Below, in pieces: positions 1-12,915 of a DNA stretch of 60,000 bases. Source of the DNA: Lineus longissimus (Eukaryota; Nemertea; Pilidiophora; Heteronemertea; Lineidae); assembly GCF_910592395.1 (NCBI RefSeq), contig NC_088308.1:28041501-28101500 (forward strand), written 5' to 3'. A program made the translations under genes and the position numbers. Below the pieces are notes generated by a model. The model saw nothing but the letters and a program-made list of their open reading frames with translations, searched no databases and was not told the DNA's origin. Position 1 is the stretch's first letter, and every line of letters starts with the position of its first letter.

Positions 1-150
1 TATCCAAGGACAATCAGAGATGGCAAGGCAGCCAGCTGTGGGCTGTCGGAGGACAATCAGAGATGGCAAGACAGCCAGCTGTGGGCTATCCAAGGACAAT
101 CCGAGATGGCAAGACAGCCAACTGTGAGCTATCCAAGGACAATCAGAGAC
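1..150. repeat. 43-bp tandem repeat, left-truncated by window
   Basis: Units starting at 1, 44, 87 and 130 share the pattern TATCCAAGGACAATCAGAGA followed by TGGCAAGACAGCCAGCTGTG. The spacing is exactly 43 bp and the last copy decays after about 20 bp. The array runs off the left edge, so its true length is unknown. It lies in the intron before the first CaMKII exon of the window. Confidence 0.9.
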
Positions 151-1293
151 ACACAACAGTCGGCTAGCTTTCTTGCAAGTTATAAAAGTCTTGTCTCAAT
201 ATTCTGAGCACTCCTGGCCATTCTTGTGATCGACATCTCAATTATAAAGTCATCCTTCTGTGGCTCCTGCTGCACACCACTCCAGGGTTGAGATGTACTA
301 AGCTACCAGGAACATGAACCATAATGAGATTTGGCTACTTCAAAGAATTGATTACTCTACCATGTCTAACTGACTGACATGTTGATTACTCCTCATAGGG
401 CTCATGCAAATAATTATAATCTCCATTATCAAATGTGTTCTCAGAATCTTCTCAGTATTTGGCTCAGCTTGTCTTGTATTAGGATCACAGAAACTAGAGA
501 AACCTGCCCAAAATTATCCAGATCTGTTTTCCACTTGCTAAAGAGATGGGTGTTGGTGTCCTGAAAGTCATGAAAAGATTTATAAACTATCAGCAAACCT
601 TTCCTCAAGGCTCGGAGAGATTGGTCCTTGTGCTGAAAAATACAGTAGAACCTCTCTATCAAAAACACCATTTGAACAGAAAAGCTTTTACAACTCGCTC
701 CTGGGGATATCATAATAATAAGCTTATTGGAGTCATAAATCCCGCATGTTGGTTGTTATTATTACCACAACCATCCCCGATATTAGTCTGCTGTTTGCAA
801 TATTCATGTGTGGCAGCCATCCACTCTGAGCACAAGGTTCAGGCAAACCTGCTCATGTATTCATTCTAATATAGAACCTGCCTCTAGGTACTGTATCGTT
901 TATGGCCATTACAATTTGTTTCCATGGCAATCTGTCCAAAATTCAATAACTCTGATAGACCTGCATCTAGCTGTTTTATATCTTAATTTATATCTAAGTC
1001 CTTCTGATGAGGAGTCAGACAGTTGTGATTGTTTTCATTGTGGGGTGGAAGTATTGGTTTACCTTTCCAACTGGTGTGTTGTTAGCTCCTTACCAAGAGT
1101 ACCAACCACACCAACCACCTCCATAAGGTCAATAGAATGTCAATCTGATGAAATAATTGATTGGAAAACCTCTGGTGCATGCACGACAACTTGTCAAAAG
1201 AATGTCACTAAATGTGATGTGTGTAGAGGAGAATATCACCACCAGATTGGAAAACCTGGTGGTGCACAACAGCTTAATCACCAATCGCCAGAC

Positions 1294-1524
1294 CATTTGT
1301 GACTCGCTCTACCAAAACTAGGCACTTGTCGCATCTGAACTCGACAGGTTGATACGGACTTGTTGTTCATTTCCCTATTGTAGACCTTTTGTGAAATCTA
1401 TTACAAACTGATTTGGTCACATTTCACAAAAGGTCTACAATAGGGAAATAAACAACAAGTCCGTATCAACCTGTCAAGTTCAGATGCGACAAGCGCCTAG
1501 TTTTGGTAGAGCGGGTCACATTTG
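1294..1524. mobile_element. MITE-like hairpin element with 98-bp inverted arms
   Basis: Bases 1300-1397 and 1421-1518 are near-perfect inverted repeats (98-bp arms, about four mismatches) around a 23-nt loop. The element is 219 bp and is flanked by the direct repeat CATTTG (1294-1299 and 1519-1524), which looks like a 6-bp target-site duplication. It has no coding capacity. This is the structure expected of a miniature inverted-repeat (foldback) element. The superfamily cannot be assigned from the ends TGACTCGCTC/TGACCCGCTC alone. Confidence 0.85.
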
Positions 1525-2488
1525 AACAAAATTTCACACTTCATCGGAAATTTCAAGATCCGAGTATCAAATTCAAATTGGACAAATCAAGACGAGGACG
1601 AGCCATCTGAAGCTTGACAATATTTTGCAGCCACTTTTCAGTTGGCTTTTTTTGCATGGAGTGCCATTTTATGTGAAATGTAGGATAGAATATTACCAGA
1701 CATACTGATGGGAATGCCCTTTGGCTTCACTTGACGATGAGCCATGGGACAGAATGATAGGGAATTAGCTAAATGACCACACAATATCAATATTACCTGA
1801 AGTTCTAGAGCAGAAAGCCATCAGTCAGCCAGATTGAAATGTCTTTTGGTACCACGTATCTTTTATGATTTTGGCATTTCAACACATTTTCAAGTCTTAA
1901 GGATCAATGATGTTGTTTGTTTTTCATGTGCGTAACCCAGGGTCTGGCTACAGGTTATTGGGAACCAAAATTGAGTGTAAAATGTCATGGGTCGAAGAGG
2001 ACATAGTGTCGTGTTTAAACCATGGTGTCATGTTGAAGGTTAGATAGGCATGTAGGCATGTCTTGGGTCAGAATGTCACCACCTTTGGAAAAGACCTGGC
2101 TAGGTTGTTTTCGTGTGATGATTAATAGTGTTCGTGATCGTTGACCATGGACCATGTTTCTCTAGCATGTCTGAACAGAGGTGATGAAGATGTCAGGAAG
2201 GTTTCTGGAGGTTTAAAACATGACTGTAGGGTTATCACCATGACTGTAGGCTTATTAACATGACTGTTCTTTAAAGAACTCTTGATGATTGCTTTTTTTA
2301 AAGTTGATGGAGTTGTTTTCGACTGATGTGTCATTTCTGAGTGACTTAATTCATTTCGGGAAATTCACAAGATATTCCCAGCATCGTATTGCGTGTGCTG
2401 TGGTCAGCTAAATGTCCAAATATATGTATGGGGTCCTTCAATTCTTCAATTATGCATTATTCTAATTTTCATCTCCGTCTACTTGCAG

Positions 2489-2548
2489 ATCACCAGAAAT
2501 TGGAGCGAGAAGCCAGAATATGTTGGCTGTTGAAGCATCCAAATATCG
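2489..2548 (+). CDS. CaMKII: CaMKII exon 3: αC-helix region of kinase N-lobe
   Basis: This 60-nt exon lies between ACTTGCAG and GTAAGTCA. It enters in phase 2 (two bases of an Asp codon) and leaves in phase 1. It encodes (D)HQKLEREARIC, then WLLKHPNI, the αC region that carries the Glu pairing with the ATP-binding lysine. The family normally has Arg where this copy has Trp after Cys (TGG instead of CGG, a single C-to-T change). The rest is nearly identical to other animals. The preceding exons are outside the window. Confidence 0.97.
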
Positions 2549-5500
2549 GTAAGTCACACCTTTATTTGTTCACATCATACAGCCAGTTGTGGTCTAGAAC
2601 TGCTTGCCTCTATCAACTGACTCGGCCTGTTACTGTTTAGAGCAGCCTGGCCCATCACTCTTTCTTCTGATCTCCCTCAACTTGATGTTTCATGACTCTT
2701 CTCTCGATCGACCATGTCTACTTCTTGATTGGTTCCATTGTTTTCATTGATCGGACATCTATATTTTAAAGAAATAAAGCTTTTTAGATGCGTCTCTGTT
2801 TACCGTGGTGTTCCTGATATGGTGTATGACCTTTTTCGTTATTCTCCGTGATTGCTTGGCCTCTTATAGATGTGCCCCAGAAACTTCTCTAATTGCTTCC
2901 GTTGTTTCCATTGGGTGAGGCAGATAACCCATCGCCCTCATAAACTGCAGGACAGCCAAAGCCCAGCAATGGTGTGGTTAATTTCCCTGGGGTTCAATAT
3001 ATGATGCATTATTGGTTCGTGTAATACATCATCACTGACATTACATTAGCATTGATACATTACTTCCTTCTGGGGCAGCTTTAGTGGGACTCGCCTGTGC
3101 GCCTGGTGGACACTTCAGCATGTGCTGGACTTTCATGCAGTGGCTTCTGTCTGGGGGCAATTCCTGGCTTTAACAAGCAAAAAACTAACCTTGGCTGAGA
3201 TTGACCATCGTTTTGACAACAGTCAACTTTTGCTGAATCTTTTGACCTCTGACCTTAGAACCCCATTGCATGATTTATTTCAATCTTTCATAAAAACCAG
3301 CCGTGACGAACAAAAGGGCAAAAAGAACACTGATCCAGTACCGCCTCTGTGCTGAAGAGACTCTGTGACTTCCATCATCCACGAGTCAGTGCCATGAATA
3401 ACCTACTTATAACTTATAATGCCATTATTTTGCTCAGTAGAAGCATTCAATTTGCATTCCTATTATCAGATGAAATTTCATCTCGGAGCATCGCCGATTA
3501 ATCGTTATTTTACATCGGCTGATCCTGGCATTTTCTCCACCGAGTCGCCCTCTGAATAATGATCCTCAACTAATCTTATCAGTATGACATTATATTTAGA
3601 CAACTTTTTGATAATTGTGTCGGACGGAATTGAATCTTGCCAAAGCTTGTTCTGTGTGCTCAACTTGATAGGCAGGAATCTTATTAATGGAGAAATTGTT
3701 TTTGATTAACTCTATTTGATCCGTTTTGTGTGGGTGTTTGCCAGCCTCGAGCACAGCAATAAAGTGATTTTCATGAACAGTCTTGGTTGTTGCCCTGGAA
3801 AGCAGGCAACAGAGGACGTGTCAGCTGCCATTGCTTTCCATGCCTTGATGTATTGGGCCAGGCATTGCAGACAGTGTACACTGATTCTTGATGTGGCAAT
3901 TGAGTCTGAGGTTACAGTTCATTTAAATAATAAAAATAGGGTATTGTTTCAACTAAATATTTGGGCAGACGACAACACCAGTGTACATCAAATCTTATTC
4001 CAGCACAGACAGCCATGTTGTTACACCTGCTGTCTGCAACATTCTGAAAAACAAAGTTCATCTCCTCTTGTACTTGAGTAGACAACTAACCTTCTCCCCT
4101 CAATTTTAAACGTCAATACAGTGATGGTGTATTGTAATGTCAGTGTAACCATGTTTATAGCTGCATCCAGTCATAATTCTGGTCCATGATCATCACTGAC
4201 CATTTATAAATTTGCATGCAGGATTCTGATGATGATTGAATAGAAAATCCATCCATTTTCATCCTATTGATCAGCAATCAATGGGTAATCAATCAATAGA
4301 TTCAAGGTGATCAACTCTATTATCTTGTGTGATTAGTTTCATGGCATCCCCATTCATGGCGAGGCGTGTTATCCAGAGTCCAGAATGCCGAACAGATTGT
4401 GGTGGAGAGCTGGTAATGTGATGTGTTGCCAGTGGTATATCTCGCTGTCTAAAGTTGAGCCGTCTGCAGCAAACCTGGTTGTGCATCTATAAAACAGGCC
4501 ATGCTGATGAAGTGGAAGCACTCTCAGATTACCAATCAAATTATGCAGTCTAGACTCGGAATGCAGAAAACAAATTATGCACATTTGCTTGGTTGGTGGT
4601 TCCTCCATCCCTCCATCAGTGCCTATAACAGAACCATCCCTAAATTCTCATCATACATTCAGAAATGACCACTAAGTGATAGGCATCGCATATAATCCTC
4701 TCTCTGCTGTAAGTTTCATATTTCTAATGTACTTTGACAGGAAAAGTTGGTGTATGCAAAAAGAGACAGCATATGCTGTGTACTTTCAGTCTTCACATCA
4801 TGGTATGAATCTCAGATTGCTTGCCTCTTGTTTCGACGTGATCGAAGATTCATTTAATCTATGAACATCATTTTTGCATTCTCGTATTTTTCGTCTCGTT
4901 TGTCTCTCTTAACGATCGAATCTGTCTTGTTGGCATCAAAATAGATTGATCATTTATTGATTTAATGACCATTTTTTAGCGAGATGTCTGTTGTGAAATT
5001 GGTCTGTGCAAAGCTTGTCCATCCTTTTGGCCACACCAGCTACCCAAAAAGTGGTAAAAATTGGCAAATTTCCGGATTAATTTTGAAGTGCATTCAGCTT
5101 GTATTGGTGATGAATACATCATACAAAGTTGATTTGTGTGGATACAAGCAATTTTACAGCAATATTTCAGCGCTATATGTGCCTGAAATGTTGACAGTAG
5201 CTGCCTGGCTATAAGGGGATTCATTTTATTGGTGCCTCCAGTGCACTGAGCAGCTATGATTCTGAGGCTTAATCCAGTTATGTGGCCCATATGTGCCCAG
5301 ACATTCCTCTCGTTACCTAGGTTACTGTGGCAGGAGCCAATACTTGGCAGAATCTGCATATTGTGATGAACAAGATGATAGAAATGATTTGGAGAAATGA
5401 TTTATCCCTTTTAGACCTGAGGAGGGGCGAGGGAATTTGAGAAAGCTGTCACGACAAGGCAAGCAGGTTTGGCTAGAATGATTCAAGACTTCGTTGGTAA

Positions 5501-5595
5501 AGGTCAAAGTATGTGACTGCAATGATGGCAGACATAGTTTCAACAACATCATCATGATATTCAAAAGAAAGGGTTCTTGTTTGCAGCCTCCGAAA

Positions 5596-5835
5596 CATGA
5601 AAAAATTTCTGAGTCCAAATATTTTTTTTTCACTTGTTTTTTTTTCTGCTCAAAATGAAGAAACATAATCAGTCCCACAAATGTTTTTGACTTTGAAAAT
5701 TTTTCAGAATTTTGAACTTTTTGAAAAAGTTCGACAATTTTGGCTGGAATAGCTAATCATGCATTTTGTCCCCGGATTTTCAACTTCACTAACACGACCA
5801 CCCCGTTAACACGACCATTTACCAGTGTTCCACTT
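5596..5835 (+). repeat. Dispersed repeat family, copy A
   Basis: The copy begins with an AT-rich block containing TCTGCTCAAAATGAAGAAAC. It continues through AGCTAATCATGCATTTTGTC and CCGGATTTTCAACTTCACTA, and ends ACCAGTGTTCCACTTTA. The same blocks in the same order recur at 11140-11292 and 43291-43420 and, in part, at 34821-34940 and 17713-18046. There is no coding potential. It is a non-autonomous interspersed repeat. Confidence 0.8.
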
Positions 5836-6369
5836 TATATGAAAAATTTGTCACCTGCTCTTGTTGATGAACATCTAGAAATCCTCCATGGTCATATTAT
5901 GTACTAGGGCTTCCCCCTAATCTGATGGTCTGATCATGTTCTGCCATGAACACCTGCTTCGCTTCTCCCAAGGTAAGTCTTCCTTCATAGGTCACATTGT
6001 CTATTGGTGCTGGGGTTTTTGAGAGAACGTTTTGGTGATGACGGAATCCTTGTGGTATGTTTCAGCTGTGATAAAAGGACTTTCAGTTTCAGTGTGTAGC
6101 TGGCTAATGAAATTCATTTACCTTGTTTAAGTAAAGCTTTCAGATGTTTCATATACCTTCACCTCAATAACCCACATTCTGTCAGCTAACCTCTTAAGTG
6201 CATTATCTTGTCCAACATTGTGGTCGTTTCAATATTTTTGTTACCGATCTTGTGTTCGTTGTGTTGGTCAATATTTCCTTTGGTTTAAAGGAGAGAATCT
6301 AATTTCCTGACCATCTTGGGAACAACATCCCTGCCGGAAGGTTGCTTTTGTCATGGGTGATGTGCACTT

Positions 6370-6446
6370 TGAAGTGAAGTTCTCGCCTACTGAAGTGAAG
6401 TTCTCGCCTGCTGAAGTGAAGTTCTCGCCTGCTGAAATGAAGTTTT
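6370..6446. repeat. 21-bp tandem repeat
   Basis: Three full and one partial copies of TGAAGTGAAGTTCTCGCCTG plus one base begin at 6370, 6391, 6412 and 6433. The array is intronic and codes for nothing I recognise. Confidence 0.85.
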
Positions 6447-7106
6447 AGACAGAAGCAACCAATGTCTTCATTTCACTCAAAAGCACAGGTACTAAACTTG
6501 TTCATTGCAATCCAACTGAACACAAAGCAAATCAATAAAATCCAATGCATAAAATTTCCATTGGTTTCAATCAGACGATGGCCCCCGGGAGGATCGCGCC
6601 AGATTAATGGCAAATTTGAAGGAACGACCTGAGCAGACATTCAAACAGATCTGCTCATTTTTGTCAGGAGGTGAGGAGGAGGTCAGGGAGCCAATCTCAA
6701 CGATCATTCCAGGTCAGAATGTGATATTAGAACCAGAGAAATACCATTACAGGCTGATATCAGGTGGGGTACATTGGTTGCATCATGCCAATTCAGGTTG
6801 CTGTCATTCCGGTTTAGGTTGGGTTGTGTACCTGATGAACGCCAGCTCAAAGGGCAAAACCCAGTGTGAAAAAAGGCCAAAAATACACCCTGGTTTTGTC
6901 ACAGCGTGCAGTGGCAAACCATTACTTAAACTACTGTAACCAATGATAGAATTTTAAAAATTCATGACGGCCGCTCGTGTGCCATGTGGTCAAGACAAAT
7001 TCAGCAAATGATCAACATTCTAATTTGTCGACTGCCAGCGGAAAGTTGTCGAGGCAAGACTGATGTGATTAGAACCAAGGCAGATGGGAAAGTGATTGAT
7101 GGCGTG

Positions 7107-7250
7107 GAGAAAGTGGAACCACCCTGGGGGTTTGGGGAGTGGTTCATTTTGGACCATGATGAGTAACCATCAAGTAGAGAAAGCGGAACTGCCCCAGTGT
7201 GTTGGGGGATCATTCATTATGAACCATGAGATGGCTGAAGTAACCACCAC
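7107..7250. repeat. Imperfect 70-bp tandem duplication
   Basis: Two diverged copies begin GAGAAAGTGGAACC (7107) and GAGAAAGCGGAACT (7177). Each is followed by a GGGG-containing stretch, then TTCATT and ACCATGA. The copies are old and intronic. Confidence 0.55.
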
Positions 7251-10200
7251 AATGTTTGTTCTGGACTAAAACAACTTCCTCACTTTGCATGCCATCATTT
7301 CCTTGATGGGTCTTTCAGAACAAATCTGTATAGCATGATCTATCCACATCTAAAGACCTAAGGTTTACTGATGGTAAACCTGGTTTCTAGGTAGAGCTCC
7401 CTCTGAAATGTGCTTCAGACGTGATTGTGCAAACAGTCAATTGACATAAGTCTCGAAACTAAGTCCGATATTTTCTCCTCATCAACATTCCATTGAGTAG
7501 TCATAGTCCCTTAGTGACCGTTACTTGGTGATTGTATGGTGTTTTGGAGTAAAGCTTGCCAGACATTTATTGGCTGAATAATGCTCACAAGTTTCCTGTA
7601 ATAAGGTAAACCTGTTGCTCTGACAAAAAATCTGGCTGTGATTTTGGATAGCAATCGAACGTGGATCTTAAAGATCTCTATTGGGCAAGTCTTCTTCTAT
7701 CTAACATGATTGGAAATCAATATCTAAACCAAAAACCATACCCTTCAACCATCGTTGATTTCCCCACCTCAGATATTCATTGCCATAAATTGAGACACCA
7801 TAGAATAAATCAGTAGTTTCCGTCCATCGACGGTGCTTTCGCCTCAGCTCTGTCTGAAACAATCAGATATATCAGCTTGAGATACATTAAGCCGCCACTT
7901 CTTGTCATTTCCTCCTAATAGAAACCTCTCCTTCCGCTCTCATAAAATTGCTGAGGTTAGCCTCGCATCTCGGTTTAGAGTTTTCAATTGGCAGGCAAAG
8001 TACTGCGGTACAGTCTCAGATTCAATCTGATTGGGAATGGGTTAGTAGACAATTTGTCCCCATGGACTTTTGCTGTTAATGTGTGATTGTGTATTCTTAG
8101 ATTACAGCTGAGGGAGAGGCAGTGTCACCTTTTGTTTCAATCAATCAAGTCCTTATTTGACCATGCCAACTATGTTTGCTCCTCGGGTGTTTTGAGACTA
8201 AATGTTTAGGAAATGAACAGTCTTCGCTCATCAATGTTTGGAGGTATGCATTGTGCATTTGCAGATGAAGAAAGTGAAATCTGTTGGCTTCCAAAATACC
8301 TTTAAGGTATATTTGAGAGTGATCTGATCAGCTTCTTCACTGATGAGCATCACTGTAATAAGTACTCATCAAGTCCACCATTGCCTTGTGTATGATAAAC
8401 TGAAAGCAATTGAGGTAGGGCCCCGTAGATTATCGATTATCTTCAGTAATATTATCATCATTTATTATTCAGGAGAACATACCAGGCTCTATAGAATGTT
8501 TGCAAGTGTGCATCTGTAACAGTATCACAAAACAACTTGTTTTGTTCTTTTACTGAAACCTTGTAGCAGTCTCTTAATGGACCTCTTCCTGTTCCTGTTT
8601 CCTGCACTCAAGTCATTTCTTGACAGCCAACTGTGTGGACCCTCTTGCGTGATCCTGCCTTGGAAATCTTTGCTGAAAACTTTATTACCATTTCCATGCA
8701 TCTCGATCATCTTCAGAACAATTCAGCCTGATATCATTATCATGCTGGGAAAACTTTAAAATGTCCACAAGGTGCACTACTGTATTCTGTATCATTGTCA
8801 CGTTCCTTGATCAGTATCAGTTACACGAGGTAATTGTATAATATCCCCACCTCCTACGGTAACATCTCCAATCTCTCATTAATTATCAGTATGTCAGTGG
8901 GGAGCTCAACTTGACTTGAAATGGATATAAATGAGTCTGTGTCCTGCAGGCCTCTGTTTGCATACATTCATTTAACAAAGCTTGTCTCTACTTGCTTGAG
9001 AAAAAGAATGGAGATCTAGTCGTCCCTAGTTCCTAGGCCATTCTTAGCTTGTCATGCATCAATCAGGCCATGTCACTCTTGACTCTTATCTCTTACAACC
9101 TTTATTCATAGTTGCTCTTTCATTATGGAGCAGATCGATGATCAGCCTATGCCAATATTGGTGCTCTGGGAGGCTTGTGTGGAGGCTGGGAAAGACTGTT
9201 CAAAGCAGTTTGCACTGGTTTACTCTGTCACGTCATCAAAGCAGTTATCTCTATCTTTATCAAATCCTGTAAGGGGCAAATGGGGTAGTGACTGAGTAAG
9301 CTGGACTTGTTGATGAGAGCTTGCAGGTTCGATCCGTTCTGAGATACTGCCTCTTCATTGGGATGACAGAGTGATGTGCTTGAGCAGCTCCTTCCGATCC
9401 CTCCTGGAATGATGCTGTTACGAAAAACTTTGGATGATTCATTCTGTAGAAAAAACGATAACTGCCAGAAACCAGCCGTAAACAAATGGATAGCATGTCA
9501 GTTTCCCTGTTAGCTGGAATGGCACCCGCTGAAAAGCGCAGATTATGCCTTCTTTTCCATATTTAGTGCCATACCTCAGGGAGACATCAGCATTCATGGC
9601 ACTTGCCTCTTTGAGCACCAGCCGCGACTACCAACAAAGCTAATGCCTTTATCATGGTTTCCCTTGACAATCCATTGGGCTTGTTTCATGAGCTAGCTGC
9701 CTTTTGTAGTTCTGCTCTATTCCAATGGTTTATGGCCAGTATATTTGGAGGCAAGAATCAATGATTTGCTCTGACAGTTGCCTCAAGCCTTTCTCTATCA
9801 TTTGACACGTCGTATTTTCACTGGTGTTGTTGGCTAGACTCTCTTTATCTTGAGCGAGCGCATTGCATTGGGTTTTGTCTTTGCCATATTTTGCTAGGCT
9901 AATCTGTCTGGCTATCACATTGATTCCAACATGAATTATTAACGGGAAATCAGTTCTACTCTGGCATTTCGTCTGTTCTTTCATTACAATATGGCAATGA
10001 TGCTGCTCTGATACCATAGGGTATATACCAAGGGTGCAGCCCTGCAACCCCCTAGTCCCTTCAGGTTTTATCAGTGATTGCGTATGTGGAGTAGATTTAC
10101 TGTCAATGCTTTGGCAACATTGGTCAGGTGTGTTTCCCTTTCCAATAGTCGAAACCATCTTCCCAGTTGACCTGTTGATTTACCATTGGTGCCTTTGTCG

Positions 10201-10416
10201 CACTGCTCATTAGAGTTCAGTATGAAATGGTATGTATTCAGCGCATGGCCAGTAATTGATCTTTGATGGACTGATCGCTAATTGTCCATTGAGCTCACCA
10301 ACCCAGCTGGAAGAAACAGACTGGTTGTGGGAAATGTTGGGTTTTCTAATGCATTGACATTTGATAACAGTTGTAATCAGAACGGATGCCAAAAGCAGAA
10401 TAGCTGTATGTGGGCC

Positions 10417-10515
10417 TCTTTCTTGGACTTAGATACTGGGTTCTTCCAAATACATGTTTTAATTGATGGACATGAACATACTGCATTTCTCCTCCATTTT
10501 GCTCTCATGGACTTC
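10417..10515 (+). pseudogene. Possible retrotransposon RT relic
   Basis: An open stretch reads SFLDLDTGFFQIHVLIDG followed by HEHTAFLLHFALMDF. The order LDL-x-x-G-[FY]-x-Q-[IM], then TAF, then an FG[LY]-like turn is that of the palm block of Ty3/gypsy-type reverse transcriptase. No other retrotransposon domain flanks it, so at most it is a decayed fragment. The resemblance is by eye only and may be chance. Confidence 0.35.
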
Positions 10516-11139
10516 ATTGACAGCAATTTGGTCTTATTACAAAGCTTAAGTCAGAGTCATTAAGCTGTTAGCCCATATTGGCATGTTACTGATTGACACA
10601 CAAAATAATGCTCACCTTACCTTGGAGGAGTAATACTCTTTGGCGAAAAACTCCTCCATGTACACTTTCAAATGCTGAAGATGATAAATAACACATTTAA
10701 AACTGTGTGTGCTGCTGATTCTCTCTCATGTGTCAAAGCCTTCCACTGATTATTGATTTGGTGTTCGGATGAAGCTGAGTGATGTGTTCCTTTAATTGAA
10801 ACTTCTCTGGTAATCCACGCCTTACTAATCCGCCTGACATTTAAAGATGATTGGCAAATTGCATTTGGAGGCTGTCTTTTGCATGCTGGGCTGCAAAATC
10901 CACAAATTCCAATAACATGTGTATATCAGTCTGGCTGTCAAGCATAGTTCTTTGTGCATTATTTTTCAGATCTCATGAAAGCACACCATCTTGACACTGA
11001 TCATTTCCTAATCACCTGCCTCTTGTGACATTGAAAGTTAGTTCGCAGGTGTTTTCTGCAATACTGTAATGAAGACACATTAAGCAGTATGTTGAAGAAT
11101 GCATTTTTGTCGTGATGTCAATCTGCTTCATCAGATCTT

Positions 11140-11292
11140 TTAAACTTCTGAATAAGTTCAACAATTTTGGCAGGAAAAGCTAATCATGCATTTTGTCCCC
11201 GGATTTTCAACTTCACTAACGTGACCACCCCGGTAATGGAACCATTCGACCTCGGTCCCATGAGTGGTCGTGTTACCAGGATTCCACCGTAA
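11140..11292 (+). repeat. Dispersed repeat family, copy B
   Basis: It shares with copy A the stretch from AAGTTCAACAATTTTGGC through GCATTTTGTCCCCGGATTTT to the CCACCCC block. It then adds CCTCGGTCCCATGAGTGGTC and ends ACCAGGATTCCACCGTA, matching copy F at 43291-43420. Confidence 0.8.
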
Positions 11293-12860
11293 AACCTATC
11301 TTGGCTATCATCATTGATGAAATATAGATCTGCACTCTCTGCCTGGTGTGAATCGATTTATTCCAAGCACGGCCTCTCAGTTCAAACTGATCGAGTTTGA
11401 TTGGATACTTCCCAGCTGTAGCATTTGATTCTGAACTCCTCAATCCTGGGGTATGCTCTTGAACCATCGGTGGTGATGGTCATTGCATTGTTTGGTAAGC
11501 ATTGCCATATCGTCAATAGACCAAAAGGTTCAAGGAATGGCTCATTTTGTTCATGGTCAGAGTTGGTATGATGAAACCATCCATTGTGGTCCTCTGTTTG
11601 ACCTGCCATTTGTCAAAATGTCATCACCATCAGGAATGCATTGGATTTGAACTTAAACTTGCAACATGGACAATGTAAGCCTTGTCAATGATGATAAGAT
11701 CTTGCCAAGCATCTCAATATAGTGCTCCATACAAATAGAGAGTGACATTGATCGCCAAATCTTCATCATAAGTATAATCAGCATTGATCTGATCGTTGTC
11801 ATGGTTATCATGGCAACAGGCAGCTGGGTCGTGCTCGACCATCATTACTTCAATTCGTGCTAGTCTTGTCACCTACGATCGCGAGAAGAGTGCGTTTCAT
11901 GCCTATTGATTCTCAAAGTTGGACTTTTTCAAGTGGATGCTACTGGTCTGGCAGAGCTGACTGTTGATTTCCCCTTGTGTCCTAGTCCTTCGAGGGCCAT
12001 GGAGTGCCATGGTGCATAGTAGGCTAGTGATATAACTGCTGTTTCCTTTGCTAATTCATTAATCGATAAGAGAGGGTGTCTAGACCCAGAGATATGAATG
12101 AATCAACAAGTCTACATCTAGTTGTGATATCTACAGCTCTATTCATACCAATATGTCAACCCTCAATGGCTCCATTTTCTCAGGAACTCTGGCATAACAG
12201 GTAACCTGCATCATTCAAAAAATTCTTCTTGTGTGACAGGGACTTTACTTTTGTCATTTTGGTTGTCACAACGTACTTTCTGAGTTATTTTCAGGTTTCT
12301 TGTAGCGCACCATTGTTACACACTTGCCATATTTAACCGAGTGTTAAAGGGAAAACCACTTATAGAGAGGAGAGTCTATTAATAGAAAGGCAATGTCAAG
12401 TAAAAAATGTTGGTACCTGTCATATGTGTAACCATGGCAACTGTGTGGAGTAGAGGTGTTCTTTATCCTCATGATTGTTTTCACTCATGGTGGAATGGAT
12501 ACATTACAGGCAATTGTCGTCTTTTCGAGATACACCATCCTGATACTTTAAGCTCGGCATGATGGTTTCCATAAAATACTTAATGAGAGGTCGAACAAGT
12601 CCTCCCAATGGGCCATTGAATTGTTATCCCATGTAAAACTCAATAACTGCACTTCTAATGGAAGCTAGCAGTAAGTCCTGCTTCTTCTTCAAAGTTTTCA
12701 GACAGAGACAACCAGCCTACAGGTGTTTCAGTTGTGATGATGGTTTGTTTCTCTTGTGTGAATCCAATTCCTGAATGCGGTTACTCACATCTATCACTAA
12801 TTAGTAACAATCTGATGATGAATGTGATGCTCATGTTGTTTCTTTGCTCTGTCTTTCCAG

Positions 12861-12915
12861 TGAGACTGCACGATAGTATACAAGATGAAGGGTATCACTA
12901 CTTAGTCTTTGATCT
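12861..12915 (+). CDS. CaMKII: CaMKII exon 4: N-lobe β4-β5 strands
   Basis: This 55-nt exon has acceptor CTTTCCAG and donor GTGAGTAT. It enters in phase 1, completing a Val codon from exon 3, and encodes (V)RLHDSIQDEGYHYLVFD(L). This is the strand pair leading to the hinge between the two kinase lobes. Exit is phase 2, with the Leu codon finished by the next exon. It is close to orthologues and in single copy here. Confidence 0.97.

Larger units (their letters stand above)
1..2488 (+). other. Intron upstream of exon 3 (3' part)
   Basis: This is the 3' end of the intron preceding the first visible CaMKII exon. It holds the 43-bp repeat, the hairpin element at 1300-1518, and two copies about 90 bp apart of a GATTGGAAAACCT(C/G)(T/G)GGTGC motif (around 1160 and 1248). 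Short ORFs here resemble no family I recognise. The intron ends in the acceptor ACTTGCAG at 2481-2488. Confidence 0.8.
2549..12860 (+). other. 10.3-kb intron between exons 3 and 4
   Basis: No recognisable gene is inside. It contains a 21-bp tandem repeat (6370-6446), an imperfect 70-bp duplication (7107-7250), two copies of the dispersed repeat family (5596-5835 and 11140-11292) and a faint reverse-transcriptase relic (10417-10515). The longest ORF, on the minus strand at 9730-10158, has no features I recognise. The intron ends GTCTTTCCAG. Confidence 0.75.

Noticed and set aside
5945-5971. ATG-AAC-ACC...AAG followed by GTAAGT as an alternative first coding exon
   Set aside because: The exit phase is 0, whereas exon 4 must be entered in phase 1, so it cannot produce a CaMKII isoform. 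It is also only nine codons.
9730-10158. Longest minus-strand ORF (142 aa) as a nested gene
   Set aside because: No recognisable motif, no flanking gene structure, and the length is within what chance gives in 60 kb. No promoter or poly(A) evidence.
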